The notes under the pieces: generated by a model
The model's input: only the letters and a program-made list of their open reading frames with translations
What the model was told of the DNA's origin: nothing
Database searches by the model: none
In this document: piece by piece, positions 25,537-33,557 of the stretch
Layout of the letters: each line of letters begins with the position of its first letter
Position numbering within the stretch: the stretch's first letter is position 1
Source: an uncultured Muribaculaceae bacterium
Lineage (GTDB): Bacteria > Bacteroidota > Bacteroidia > Bacteroidales > Muribaculaceae
DNA length: 60,045 nt
Assembly: GCA_910587075.1 (NCBI GenBank)
Contig: CAJUKE010000018.1
Location: forward strand, 1 to 60,045
Reading direction: 5' to 3'
Position numbers and translations under genes: made by a program

Positions 25537-26463
25537 ATGAAACGATATACAGCGAAACCGGGCGCCGAGAAGCGCCCATTCCGCCCCGACTCGATACTCA
25601 CTTTCTCCCCCGAGGCCGCCACGCCCCTGCTGGAGTACCTTTTTCAGGCCATGCCCGACCGCAAGCGCACCAGCGTCAAGGAGCTGCTCAAATACGGCCA
25701 GGTGATGGTGAACGGCGAGGTACAGAGGCAGTTTGACCTCCCCCTGGAGGCCGGTGCGCAGGTGATGGTTAACCTCACCCGCCCGTTCGTCACCTTCTAC
25801 GACCGCCGTCTGAAGCTCGTATACGAGGACGACGACATCATCGTCGTCAACAAGGGGTACGGCCTCCTCTCGATGGGTAATGACAAAATCAAGGAGGGCA
25901 CCGCCTACTCCATCCTCCGCAAGTATCTCAAAACCAAAGACCCCCGCAACAAGCTCTTCATCGTGCACCGCCTCGACCAGCATACCTCGGGGCTGATGCT
26001 TTTCGCGAAGAGCGAGCAGGCCAAGAACACCATGCAGCACAACTGGAACAACATGGTGCTCAAGCGCCAGTACGTCTGCGTGGTAGAGGGGAAGCTCGAA
26101 CCCGCCGAGGGTGAGGTGAAAAGCTACCTCGCCGAGAACTCGCAGCACATCGTTTATTCCACCGACAACCCCGACCTGGGGCAGCTCGCGTATACCCGCT
26201 ACCAGGCCCTGAAACAGGCTAACGGCTACACCCTCGTCGAGGTAGAGCTTGAAACCGGGCGCAAAAACCAGATACGAGTGCATATGAAGGACCTCGGCCA
26301 CCCCATCGCGGGCGACCGCAAGTACGGGGCCAAGACCTCCCCTATCCACCGCCTCTGCCTCCACGCCCGCACGCTCCGCTTCGTACACCCCTCGACCCGG
26401 AAGCTGATGGACTTCTCCACCCCGGTGCCCGCCGCGTTCACCAAGTGCGTGACCCGCGGCTGA
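25537..26463 (+). CDS. RluA-family 23S rRNA pseudouridine synthase
   Basis: 308 residues. An N-terminal S4-like RNA-binding segment (about 28-85, with KRTSVKELLKYGQVMVNGE) precedes the RluA catalytic domain, with Asp147 in VHRLDQHTSGLMLFAKS as the catalytic aspartate and VELETGRKNQIRVHMKDLGHPIAGD as the second family block. It isomerises uridine in rRNA or tRNA; the exact site is not predictable. It follows topA by 9 bp in the same direction. Confidence 0.9.
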   Translation: MKRYTAKPGAEKRPFRPDSILTFSPEAATPLLEYLFQAMPDRKRTSVKELLKYGQVMVNGEVQRQFDLPLEAGAQVMVNLTRPFVTFYDRRLKLVYEDDDIIVVNKGYGLLSMGNDKIKEGTAYSILRKYLKTKDPRNKLFIVHRLDQHTSGLMLFAKSEQAKNTMQHNWNNMVLKRQYVCVVEGKLEPAEGEVKSYLAENSQHIVYSTDNPDLGQLAYTRYQALKQANGYTLVEVELETGRKNQIRVHMKDLGHPIAGDRKYGAKTSPIHRLCLHARTLRFVHPSTRKLMDFSTPVPAAFTKCVTRG

Positions 26464-26510
26464 CGCCTTTGTCAACAAACACTTTATAGAAATCAATCAT
26501 ACCAAACGAT

Positions 26511-26960
26511 ATGGCACTTTTCGATCAAATCTCTGACGATATCAAGAAGGCGATGCTGGCCCGCGACGCCGCCCGCCTCGAAGCTCTCCGCGGCATCAAG
26601 AAGGAATTCCTGGAGGCCAAGACCGCCAAGGGTTCCGACGGCACCCTCACCGATGAGCGCGCCACACAGATTCTCGCTAAAATGGTGAAGCAGCGCCGCG
26701 AGAGCGCTCAGATTTACACCGAGCAGAACCGCCCGGAGCTCGCCGAGGCCGAACTGGCCCAGGCCGCCGTAATCGAGGAATATATGCCCCGCCAGCTCAG
26801 CCAGGAGGAGCTTGAGGCCCGTCTGCGCGAAATCATAGCCCAGGTGGGCGCCACCTCGCCCCGCGATATGGGCAAAGTGATGGGCGTTGCCTCCAAGGCC
26901 CTCGCCGGCGCCGCCGACGGCCGCGCCATCTCCGCCACCGTTAAAGCCCTTCTCCAGTAA
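26511..26960 (+). CDS. GatB/YqeY domain protein
   Basis: 149 residues, the normal size of stand-alone YqeY. The N-terminal helical bundle begins LFDQISDDIKKAMLARDAARLEALRGIKKE, and the C-terminal tail GAADGRAISATVKALL matches the YqeY/GatB end that contacts tRNA in GatB. Stand-alone YqeY may have a role in aminoacyl-tRNA handling, but this is unproven. It lies 11 bp upstream of serS, a fitting neighbour. Confidence 0.9.
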   Translation: MALFDQISDDIKKAMLARDAARLEALRGIKKEFLEAKTAKGSDGTLTDERATQILAKMVKQRRESAQIYTEQNRPELAEAELAQAAVIEEYMPRQLSQEELEARLREIIAQVGATSPRDMGKVMGVASKALAGAADGRAISATVKALLQ

Positions 26961-26971
26961 TTCAACAGATT

Positions 26972-28243
26972 ATGTTAACACTCCAGCAAATAAAATCTAA
27001 CCCCGCCGAGGTGGTCGAGCGCCTCGCTATCAAGGGATTCGACGGCAAGGAACCCATCGACCGGGTTCTCGCCCTCGACGAGCAGCGCCGTCAGCTGCAA
27101 CTCGACAACGACAACAAGGCAGCCGAACTCAACCGCATCGCCGCCTCGATCGGCGCCCTGATGAAGCAGGGTAAGCGCGACGAGGCCGAGGAGGCCAAGA
27201 AGGAGGTCGCGGCCCTCAAGGAGGCTCAGCGCGAAATCGCTGCCAAGCTCGCCGAAACCGAGCAGGCGCAGCACGAGCTGCTGGTGACCATCCCCAACCT
27301 CCCCTGCCCGATGGTGCCCAAGGGCACTTCCGCGGCCGACAACGTGGTTGAAAAGACCGGTGGCCCGATGCCCGACCTTCCCGAGGACGCTCTCCCCCAC
27401 TGGGACCTCGCCAAGAAGTACAACCTCATCGACTTCGACCTCGGCGTGAAAATCACCGGCGCCGGATTCCCCGTGTACGTCGGCAAGGGAGCACGCCTCC
27501 AGCGCGCACTCATCCAGTTCTTCCTCGACCAGGCCAACGAGGCCGGGTACACCGAGATAGAGCCCCCCTACGTCGTAAACGAGGCTTCGGCCTACGGTAC
27601 CGGCCAGCTCCCCGACAAGGAGGCACAGATGTACCACTGCGAGCTCGACAACCTCTACCTCATCCCCACCGCCGAGGTGCCCGTGACCAACATCTACCGC
27701 GACGTGATTCTCTCCGAGGACTCGCTCCCGAAGAAGAACTGCGCCTATTCGGCATGCTTCCGCCGCGAGGCAGGCAGCTACGGCAAGGATGTGCGCGGCC
27801 TTAACCGCCTCCACCAGTTCGACAAGGTGGAAATCGTGCGCGTCGAGCGCCCCGAGGACTCCTACGCCGCCCTTGAGGAGATGAAGGACCACGTTCAGGG
27901 CCTCCTGGAGAAGCTCGGCCTCCCCTGGCATATCCTGCGCCTCTGCGGCGGCGATATGAGCTTCACATCGGCCATCACGTTCGACTTCGAGGTGTGGTCG
28001 GCAGCCCAGAAGCGCTGGCTTGAGGTTTCGTCGGTTTCCAACTTCGAGACCTACCAGGCCAACCGCCTGAAGTGCCGCTACCGCGGTGCCGACAAGAAGA
28101 CCCGCCTCTGCCACACCCTCAACGGCTCGGCCCTGGCGCTCCCCCGCATCGTGGCAGCCCTGCTGGAGAACAACCAGACCCCCGAGGGTATCGTTGTTCC
28201 CGAATGCCTCCGCAAATACACCGGCTTCGACATAATCAACTGA
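26972..28243 (+). CDS. serS: Seryl-tRNA synthetase
   Basis: 423 residues. An N-terminal coiled-coil arm (about 30-105) binds the tRNA variable arm. Class II motifs follow: TEIEPPYVVNEASAYGTGQLP, then motif 2 CFRREAGSYGKDVRGLNRLHQF and motif 3 NGSALALPRIVAALLENNQ. It charges tRNA-Ser. The operon with yqeY and the pseudouridine synthase ends at a strong terminator 19 bp downstream. Confidence 0.97.
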   Translation: MLTLQQIKSNPAEVVERLAIKGFDGKEPIDRVLALDEQRRQLQLDNDNKAAELNRIAASIGALMKQGKRDEAEEAKKEVAALKEAQREIAAKLAETEQAQHELLVTIPNLPCPMVPKGTSAADNVVEKTGGPMPDLPEDALPHWDLAKKYNLIDFDLGVKITGAGFPVYVGKGARLQRALIQFFLDQANEAGYTEIEPPYVVNEASAYGTGQLPDKEAQMYHCELDNLYLIPTAEVPVTNIYRDVILSEDSLPKKNCAYSACFRREAGSYGKDVRGLNRLHQFDKVEIVRVERPEDSYAALEEMKDHVQGLLEKLGLPWHILRLCGGDMSFTSAITFDFEVWSAAQKRWLEVSSVSNFETYQANRLKCRYRGADKKTRLCHTLNGSALALPRIVAALLENNQTPEGIVVPECLRKYTGFDIIN

Positions 28244-28262
28244 TCCCGAGCCGCCAAAACGC

Positions 28263-28294
28263 AAAAAAAGGAGCCTCATCGAGGCTCCTTTTTT
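28263..28294. terminator. Terminator after serS
   Basis: GGAGCCTC-ATC-GAGGCTCC flanked by an A7 run on the left and T6 on the right, giving a bidirectional rho-independent terminator. Confidence 0.9.
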
Positions 28295-28339
28295 ATTTCT
28301 TGGAGGGTGGAAAAGCCGACTTAGGAGGGGCAAGCTTGC

Positions 28340-28445
28340 TCCGTCGGACGAGTCGGACCTTTCGGACAAGTCGGACTTTTCGGACGATGGCGTATCAAAG
28401 TCGGACCCGTCCGACCCGTCCGAAAGGTCCGACCCGTCCGACGGA
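28340..28445. repeat. Long imperfect inverted repeat made of TCGGAC units
   Basis: Two 46-nt arms (28340-28385 and 28400-28445) are complementary at about 39 of 46 positions around a 14-nt loop. Each arm is itself a string of GTCGGAC/TTCGGAC units of 8-10 bp. It lies between the serS terminator and the end of ispF, with no coding potential that I credit. A single related unit occurs near 17298. Confidence 0.85.
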
Positions 28446-28472
28446 GCCAGTTCCTCAGGCTCCCCAAGGGCG

Positions 28473-28952
28473 TTATTTCTTGTAAATCAGGGCGGAGGCT
28501 TGCGAGGCGATCCCCTCGCCGCGGCCTGTGAAGCCGAGGCGCTCGGTGGTGGTGGCCTTTACCGATACGGCGTCAGGCTCCAGGGCGAGGTCGGCGGCTA
28601 TGTTGGCCCGCATCTGGGGGATGTGGGGCGCCATTTTCGGCGCCTGGGCTATGATGGTCACGTCGACGTTGCCCACCTCGTAGCCCTCGGCGCGGAGCAG
28701 ACGGGCGGTCTCGCGGAGCAGAACCCGCGAATCGGCCCCCTCAAAGCGCGGGTCGGTGTCGGGGAAGTGTTTCCCTATGTCGCCCAACGCCGCGGCCCCG
28801 AGAAGGGCGTCGCAGAGGGCGTGGAGCGCCACGTCGGCGTCGCTGTGGCCGAGGAGTCCGACGGGGTGGGGTATATCCACCCCGCATATCACGCAGCGCC
28901 GCCCCTCGGCGAAACGGTGCACGTCGAATCCGTTGCCTATCCTGATATTCAT
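28473..28952 (-). CDS. ispF: 2-C-methyl-D-erythritol 2,4-cyclodiphosphate synthase
   Basis: 159 residues, the usual length. Metal ligands Asp10 and His12 lie in GNGFDVHRF, and LLGHSDADVALHALCDALLGA, GDIGKHFPDTD and KATTTERLGFTGRGEGIASQA are the family blocks. It forms MEcPP in the non-mevalonate isoprenoid pathway. It lies 12 bp downstream of porV in the same direction, the order known from Porphyromonas and relatives. Confidence 0.96.
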   Translation of the reverse strand: MNIRIGNGFDVHRFAEGRRCVICGVDIPHPVGLLGHSDADVALHALCDALLGAAALGDIGKHFPDTDPRFEGADSRVLLRETARLLRAEGYEVGNVDVTIIAQAPKMAPHIPQMRANIAADLALEPDAVSVKATTTERLGFTGRGEGIASQASALIYKK

Positions 28953-28964
28953 AAAGCCAGATGG

Positions 28965-30200
28965 TTAGCGGCGTCCGCCGAATAGGTCGCGGAGCCCGTC
29001 CATATCGAATGTGAGGGTGAAGCGGAGTGTCTGGTCGAGAGGGGAGGTCTGCGCGGTGGCGAGCATATAGGAGGCATCGAGGCGCACCACGTTGAGCGAG
29101 AATCCGGCACCGAAGCCGAAGTACTGGCGGTTACCCTTGTATTCGCTCTCGTGGTAGTATCCGGCGCGGAGGAAGAACTGCTGGTTGTAGCTGTATTCGG
29201 CTCCGATCGAGTAGTTTATCTCGCGGAACTCCTCCTTGGCGCCACCCGGGGCGTCGGTAAACGACTTGAATATGCCGGTGATGGGCGACATCGCTTCCCA
29301 GTCGTCGTAGGCTTCCTGCCAGGCCTTGGTGTCCTCCTGGCCGTCGGCATCGAGATAGTCGCTCTGGCGCGGCATCGCGGGCACCAACAGCTTGTTGAGG
29401 TCGAGCGACAGGGCCAGGGTGTGATAGTCGGCGAGGGGGAACATGAACGTGGTGCCGATTTTGAGGTTGGTGGGGAGGAACGCCGGGCGGTCGCCGTTGT
29501 CATACGACACTTTGGAGCCGATGTTTGAGATGTTCCAGCCCCAGGACCACTGGCACTCGTTCTGGCCGATGATGGGGTAGGTGGTGAAGTACCCGGCGAT
29601 GTCGGCGGCGAAGGCCGAGGCGCCCGTCACCTGGCTTCCGGCCTCCGAGGGGCTGAAGCCCAGGGCCGAGTAGATGTAGCGGAACACGACGCCCATGGAG
29701 AACTTCTCCGAAAGCTTGCGCGAGTAGCCCACGTCGAATGCCATCTCGTAGGGGTTGACGCTGTTCGACACGCCGTCGATACCCGTCGCGTTTACCTCGC
29801 CCAGCGAGAAATAGCGCAGCGAGGCCGATATGGCCTGGTTGTCGCCGCTGCCGAGCTTCCAGTATCCGGCCAGGTTGGCCAGGAAGATGTCGTTGACCAG
29901 CTTGCGCAGCCAGGGAGTATAGCTCAGGGAGACACCCCCTTGCGAGTAGGCGAAGGCGTATTTCGAGGGGTTCCAGAACTGCGAGTTGACGTCGGGGTCG
30001 GTGGCCGCTCCGAGGTCGCCCAGCGAGGCGCCGCGGGCGTCGGGGGCGATGGAGAGCGATGTCACGCCGGTCTGGATCGGGTTGAACTCGTTCTTGATGT
30101 CCTCGGCGGCAGAGGCTCCGAACGCGCCCAACGCGATGAGCGCGGCGGCGACACCGGCCCTGGGGCCTTCGAACGCGTATTTTATGAGATTGGTTTTCAT
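28965..30200 (-). CDS. porV: Type IX secretion outer-membrane protein PorV
   Basis: 411 residues. A signal sequence (about 1-32) is followed by a FadL-like beta-barrel beginning with the PorV-specific segment LSIAPDARGASLGDLGAATDPDVNSQFWNPSKYAF; many aromatic-ended beta strands follow, down to the final strand LRFTLTFDM. PorV shuttles type IX cargo from the translocon to the attachment complex that holds PorU. In Porphyromonas porU sits directly upstream; here that position holds a short uncharacterised gene. Two candidate cargo proteins with type IX-like tails are present in the window (446 and 51780). Confidence 0.9.
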   Translation of the reverse strand: MKTNLIKYAFEGPRAGVAAALIALGAFGASAAEDIKNEFNPIQTGVTSLSIAPDARGASLGDLGAATDPDVNSQFWNPSKYAFAYSQGGVSLSYTPWLRKLVNDIFLANLAGYWKLGSGDNQAISASLRYFSLGEVNATGIDGVSNSVNPYEMAFDVGYSRKLSEKFSMGVVFRYIYSALGFSPSEAGSQVTGASAFAADIAGYFTTYPIIGQNECQWSWGWNISNIGSKVSYDNGDRPAFLPTNLKIGTTFMFPLADYHTLALSLDLNKLLVPAMPRQSDYLDADGQEDTKAWQEAYDDWEAMSPITGIFKSFTDAPGGAKEEFREINYSIGAEYSYNQQFFLRAGYYHESEYKGNRQYFGFGAGFSLNVVRLDASYMLATAQTSPLDQTLRFTLTFDMDGLRDLFGGRR

Positions 30201-30328
30201 CAGTGAAATCAGGAGAGAGGGTTATTGGACACTCACAATAGAATAACTCCCGATTTACCGATTTATTGTGCGGGGGTGCTCCGCGTCAGCGCTTTTGGGC
30301 GCGGTCCGAAGAAATTTCGAGCGGTTTC

Positions 30329-30850
30329 TCAGAGCCGTTCGAGCCGTCCGAGCAGCTCCAGCACGCGGTCGCGCTCCATGACGCGCTCCTCTTCGAGCCG
30401 GGCCGCGAACTCGCCCACGATCGAGGCCACGGCGGGGTGGGAGAGTACCTGGGTGAAATAGCTGAAAATCTTGTCGGCCACGCTCCTTACCTCGGCCTCC
30501 TCCAGGCCGCACGACTCGCTACCCTGGCGGGCGAGGGTGTCGATGATCAGTTCGCGCACGTCGGCTCGCAGGGGCTCGCGGCGCCCTATGTAGTAGCGGC
30601 TGGCGGCGTTGGCCACCAGCATCCCTGCCTCGGTCTGGAACACCTCCACGTCGCGGGTCCACACGGCCTTGGCCGAAGCCCTCTGGTTGCGCTGGAGGTA
30701 GAAGTCGGGGGTCAGCTCGACCCCTTCGCCGACAGGCGCGTCGAGCGAGAGCCGGCTTATGTATCGTGCGTTTTCCCACATCACCAGGCTGGCGGCCATG
30801 CCTCCGAGTCCCAGCGCGCGGTCCTTGTCGTCGTTATATTTCAGTGTCAT
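30329..30850 (-). CDS. Conserved hypothetical protein
   Basis: 173 residues with no family that I recognise. It is soluble and predicted to be largely helical, with an acidic/basic heptad-like C-terminus (EFAARLEEERVMERDRVLELLGRLERL) that could form a coiled coil. No signal peptide or membrane segment. It lies between cdd and porV on the same strand, 128 bp upstream of porV. Codon use matches neighbouring housekeeping genes, so it is probably real. Confidence 0.7.
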   Translation of the reverse strand: MTLKYNDDKDRALGLGGMAASLVMWENARYISRLSLDAPVGEGVELTPDFYLQRNQRASAKAVWTRDVEVFQTEAGMLVANAASRYYIGRREPLRADVRELIIDTLARQGSESCGLEEAEVRSVADKIFSYFTQVLSHPAVASIVGEFAARLEEERVMERDRVLELLGRLERL

Positions 30851-30966
30851 GGCGCGAAATTACGGAAAAATAGCGTTAATAAATGTAAAATAAGCCTTGC
30901 CCGGTTAAACCCCGGCCCCCTTCAGTCAGTCAAAGAGGCAGAAATAATAAAGCAATAGCCACCTCG

Positions 30967-31004
30967 AAGCGGAGCCGCAACCACCTGCGGCTCCGCTTTG
31001 GTTT
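30967..31004. terminator. Hairpin downstream of cdd
   Basis: A perfect 12-bp stem AAGCGGAGCCGC (30967-30978) / GCGGCTCCGCTT (30987-30998) with an 8-nt loop lies about 60 bp past the cdd stop. The T-rich side (GGTTTT) is on the plus strand, so for cdd it may act as a transcript-end structure rather than a classical terminator. Confidence 0.45.
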
Positions 31005-31060
31005 TACGGCGGTTCAGAAACTGACAATGAAAAAATTTTTAAACAGTTTCTCAGGTGCGC

Positions 31061-31534
31061 TCAGAATGAGTCGAACGCCAGGGGGAGGGTGCTCTTGACC
31101 GATTCGAGGACGTAGATTTTGTCGCGCCCGGCAAGTAGCACCTCCACCGGGGCCCCGGCGAGGGTCTCGTACTCCAGCAGCGCCTGGCGGCACGCCCCGC
31201 AGGGGGCGGCGGGCTCGTCGACGAACTCCCCGTCGGTGCCGCGGGCGGCGATGGCGATTTTCAGGAACTTGGCCTCGGGGTAGCGGGCGTGGGCGTAGTA
31301 GCATGCCGAGCGCTCGGCGCAGGTGCCCGAGGGGTAGGCGGCGTTCTCCTGGTTGGCGCCGGTGATCACCTCGCCGTTGCTCAGGAGTATGGCGGCCCCG
31401 ACGCGGAAGCGCGAGTAGGGGGCGTAGCTGCGGAATGTGGCCTGGCGGGCCTGTTCTACGAGTTCTGCGTCGGCGGGCGATAGCTCGTCGTAGGCGAGCT
31501 GACGAATCTTGACTGTTATGTCGCGGTTGGTCAT
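31061..31534 (-). CDS. cdd: Cytidine deaminase
   Basis: 157 residues. Zinc-site motifs are Cys72-Ala-Glu74 in SGTCAERSACYY and Cys112/Cys115 in APCGACRQ; SRFRVGAAILLSNGEVITGANQENAAYP is the substrate-binding segment. It deaminates cytidine/deoxycytidine to uridine/deoxyuridine for pyrimidine salvage. Divergent from the TPR membrane protein gene; the shared region has a -7-like TAACTTTA on the minus strand at 31576-31569 and several GCCG/CGGC inverted repeats. Confidence 0.95.
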   Translation of the reverse strand: MTNRDITVKIRQLAYDELSPADAELVEQARQATFRSYAPYSRFRVGAAILLSNGEVITGANQENAAYPSGTCAERSACYYAHARYPEAKFLKIAIAARGTDGEFVDEPAAPCGACRQALLEYETLAGAPVEVLLAGRDKIYVLESVKSTLPLAFDSF

Positions 31535-31616
31535 ATATCTTGATGTTTGTGTTATCGCTTTTGTTCTGTAAAGTTACGGCTATTAGCCGAAAAAAGCCGA
31601 AAAACGGCTGAAATTT

Positions 31617-31647
31617 TTTGCCGTTTGGCCGTAAATCACTAATTTTG
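31617..31647 (+). promoter_or_regulatory. Promoter of the TPR protein gene
   Basis: TTTG at 31617-31620, a 19-nt spacer and TAATTTTG at 31640-31647. The leader to the ATG at 31721 is about 70 nt. Confidence 0.6.
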
Positions 31648-31720
31648 CCGCTTGACGGCCTAACCCACAGCAGTAACGGCCGTGAGACACGATTATAACA
31701 ATAACAACCATAAAAAGACA

Positions 31721-32410
31721 ATGTCGAAACAGAACCCCGTAACCGAGCAGACCGGGCTTGAGGAAGTCAACGACAACCTCACCAAGATGACTCAGAAAAT
31801 GCAGGACAACAAGAAGATGATCGCCATCTGGAGCTGCGTGGTAGTGGCCGTGGTAGTGCTCATCCTCGCCTACGTTTACTTCTTCCGCAACCCCCGTATC
31901 ATGAAGGCTGACGAGGCCATCGGCAACGCCGACCTCGAACTGGCTCTCGGCAACGACTCAACCGCCCTGGCCCAGTACAAGGTGCTCGCTGACGACGGCG
32001 CGTATGACGCCGGCAACCGCGCAGCCCTCCAGGCCGCTATAATCCTCTACAAGCAGGGCAAATACGAGGAGGCTATCAAGTATGTCGACGAATACTCCGC
32101 CCAGGAGAACATCATCGGCCCCGCCGCGTACTCGCTCAAGGGCGACTGCTATGTGAACCTCGACACCCCTGACTACGCCAAAGCCGCCGACGCCTTCAAG
32201 AAGGCCGTCAGCGAGAGCGACGAGAACCCCGCCTACACCCCCTTCTTCATGATGAAGCTCGCCCGCGTGTACGCCGCGCAGAAGAATTATGCCGAGGAGG
32301 CCAAGGTCTACGAGGAAATCCTCGCCGAATACCCCCTCTACGGTTCGGCCCACAACCTCGACGTAGAGAAGCTCCTCGACCGCGCCAAACTCCGCGCCGA
32401 GGGCAAGTAA
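31721..32410 (+). CDS. Membrane-anchored tetratricopeptide-repeat protein
   Basis: 229 residues. An N-terminal cytoplasmic part is followed by a single membrane helix (about 35-54, IWSCVVVAVVVLILAYVYFF) and a periplasmic domain with three or four TPR-like helical pairs (ALAQYKVLADDG, AAIILYKQGKYEEAIKYVDEY, AADAFKKAVSES, AEEAKVYEEILAEYP). This resembles YfgM-like/TPR_21 ancillary proteins found in many Bacteroidota; the partner is unknown. The ATG at 31721 is preferred to an upstream in-frame codon because the N-terminus MSKQNPVTEQTG follows the leader. Confidence 0.8.
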   Translation: MSKQNPVTEQTGLEEVNDNLTKMTQKMQDNKKMIAIWSCVVVAVVVLILAYVYFFRNPRIMKADEAIGNADLELALGNDSTALAQYKVLADDGAYDAGNRAALQAAIILYKQGKYEEAIKYVDEYSAQENIIGPAAYSLKGDCYVNLDTPDYAKAADAFKKAVSESDENPAYTPFFMMKLARVYAAQKNYAEEAKVYEEILAEYPLYGSAHNLDVEKLLDRAKLRAEGK

Positions 32411-32460
32411 GAAGCGTAAAGCTAATCAGTTAGCCGTCATTTATTCAACCTGATAACCAT

Positions 32461-32493
32461 GAAGTCGCGCCGCGTTCCGGCGCGGCTTCTTTC
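32461..32493 (+). terminator. Terminator-like hairpin between the TPR gene and panB
   Basis: An 11-bp stem GAAGTCGCGCC / GGCGCGGCTTC (one G-T pair) around GCGTTCC, followed by TTTC. It overlaps a 13-codon reading frame (ATG at 32459, TAG at 32500). Confidence 0.6.
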
Positions 32494-32518
32494 ACAATAG
32501 TAACCTTACATAACACTT

Positions 32519-33340
32519 ATGTCAACCAACACTATTGACCGTCCGAAGAAAGTAACCACCGCCACCGTGCGCAAAATGAAGGCCGAAGGGCAGAAAATCG
32601 CCATGCTCACGGCCTACGACTACACTACCGCCATGCTCGTCGACGAGGGTGGCGTCGACATGATCCTCGTGGGCGACTCCGCCACGAACGTCATGGCCGG
32701 CAACGAGACGACCCTCCCGATGACCCTCGACGAGATGATATACCATACCCGCTGTGTGGTGCGCGGCGTGAACCGCGCCATGGTGATCGCCGATATGCCT
32801 TTCGGCTCCTACCAGGTGAACGCCGACCAGGGCGTTGCCAACGCTATCCGCGTCATGAAGGAGAGCGGCGCCCAGGGTGTGAAGATGGAGGGTGGCCGCG
32901 AAATCTGCGACACCATACGCCGCATCACCGCCGCCGGAATCCCCGTTTGCGGCCACCTTGGGCTCACTCCCCAGTCGGTCAACCAGTTCGGCGGCTACGG
33001 CGTGCGCGCCAAGGAGGAGGCCGAGGCCCAGCGCCTCATCGACGACGCCAAGGCCCTCGAAGAGGCCGGATGCTTCGCCATGGTAATTGAGAAGGTGCCC
33101 GCCGCCATCGCCGAGAAGGCCGCCAAGGCGGTGTCGATACCCATCATTGGCATCGGTGCCGGAGCCGGGGTCGACGGCCAGGTGCTCGTGGTCACCGATA
33201 TGCTCGGAATGAACACCGGGTTCCGTCCCAAATTCCTCCGCCTCTACGCCGACCTCGCCCCGGTAATCACCTCGGCGATAGAGCAGTACTGCGCCGACGT
33301 CCGCGAAGGCACCTTCCCCTCGCCCGCCGAGCAGTACTAA
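32519..33340 (+). CDS. panB: 3-methyl-2-oxobutanoate hydroxymethyltransferase
   Basis: 273 residues, a (beta/alpha)8 barrel. Diagnostic blocks are MLTAYDYTTAMLVDEGGVD, ILVGDSATNVMAGNETTLPM, DMPFGSYQ, VCGHLGLTPQSVNQFGGYGVRA and IIGIGAGAGVDGQVLV. It transfers a hydroxymethyl group from methylene-THF to alpha-ketoisovalerate to give ketopantoate, the first step of pantothenate and CoA synthesis. Other pan genes are not in the window. Transcription probably ends at the perfect hairpin in the repeat element 100 bp downstream. Confidence 0.96.
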   Translation: MSTNTIDRPKKVTTATVRKMKAEGQKIAMLTAYDYTTAMLVDEGGVDMILVGDSATNVMAGNETTLPMTLDEMIYHTRCVVRGVNRAMVIADMPFGSYQVNADQGVANAIRVMKESGAQGVKMEGGREICDTIRRITAAGIPVCGHLGLTPQSVNQFGGYGVRAKEEAEAQRLIDDAKALEEAGCFAMVIEKVPAAIAEKAAKAVSIPIIGIGAGAGVDGQVLVVTDMLGMNTGFRPKFLRLYADLAPVITSAIEQYCADVREGTFPSPAEQY

Positions 33341-33417
33341 TCATCCCCATTTGTAGGTACCCCAAAAATCATCCCATTTGGAGGTAACCCGAATCCCTGC
33401 CATCAAATGTGAAGCCC

Positions 33418-33552
33418 AGGGTCGGAGACCCTGCACATTATTAACCCCATCATGAGCCGCGAAAGCGGCTCATGATGGGGATTTTTGGTCTTGCGAAACA
33501 TTCAAGGTCGGAGATCTTGCACCGGTGTATGTTGTGCAAGGTCTCCGACCTT
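33418..33552. repeat. Palindromic repeat element, locus 1 (A-B-A:A')
   Basis: Module A variant AGGGTCGGAGACCCTG at 33418-33433, module B hairpin at 33445-33480, then module A AAGGTCGGAGATCTTGCAC (33504-33522) facing its inverted copy (33534-33552). Located between convergent panB and aroA. The A variant keeps its stem by a compensatory change (A to G matched by T to C). Confidence 0.85.
33445..33486. terminator. Terminator of panB formed by module B
   Basis: A perfect 16-bp stem (33445-33460 with 33465-33480) with a GAAA tetraloop is followed by a T5 run at 33482-33486. It is the most perfect hairpin in the window. Confidence 0.85.
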
Positions 33553-33557
33553 GGTAA

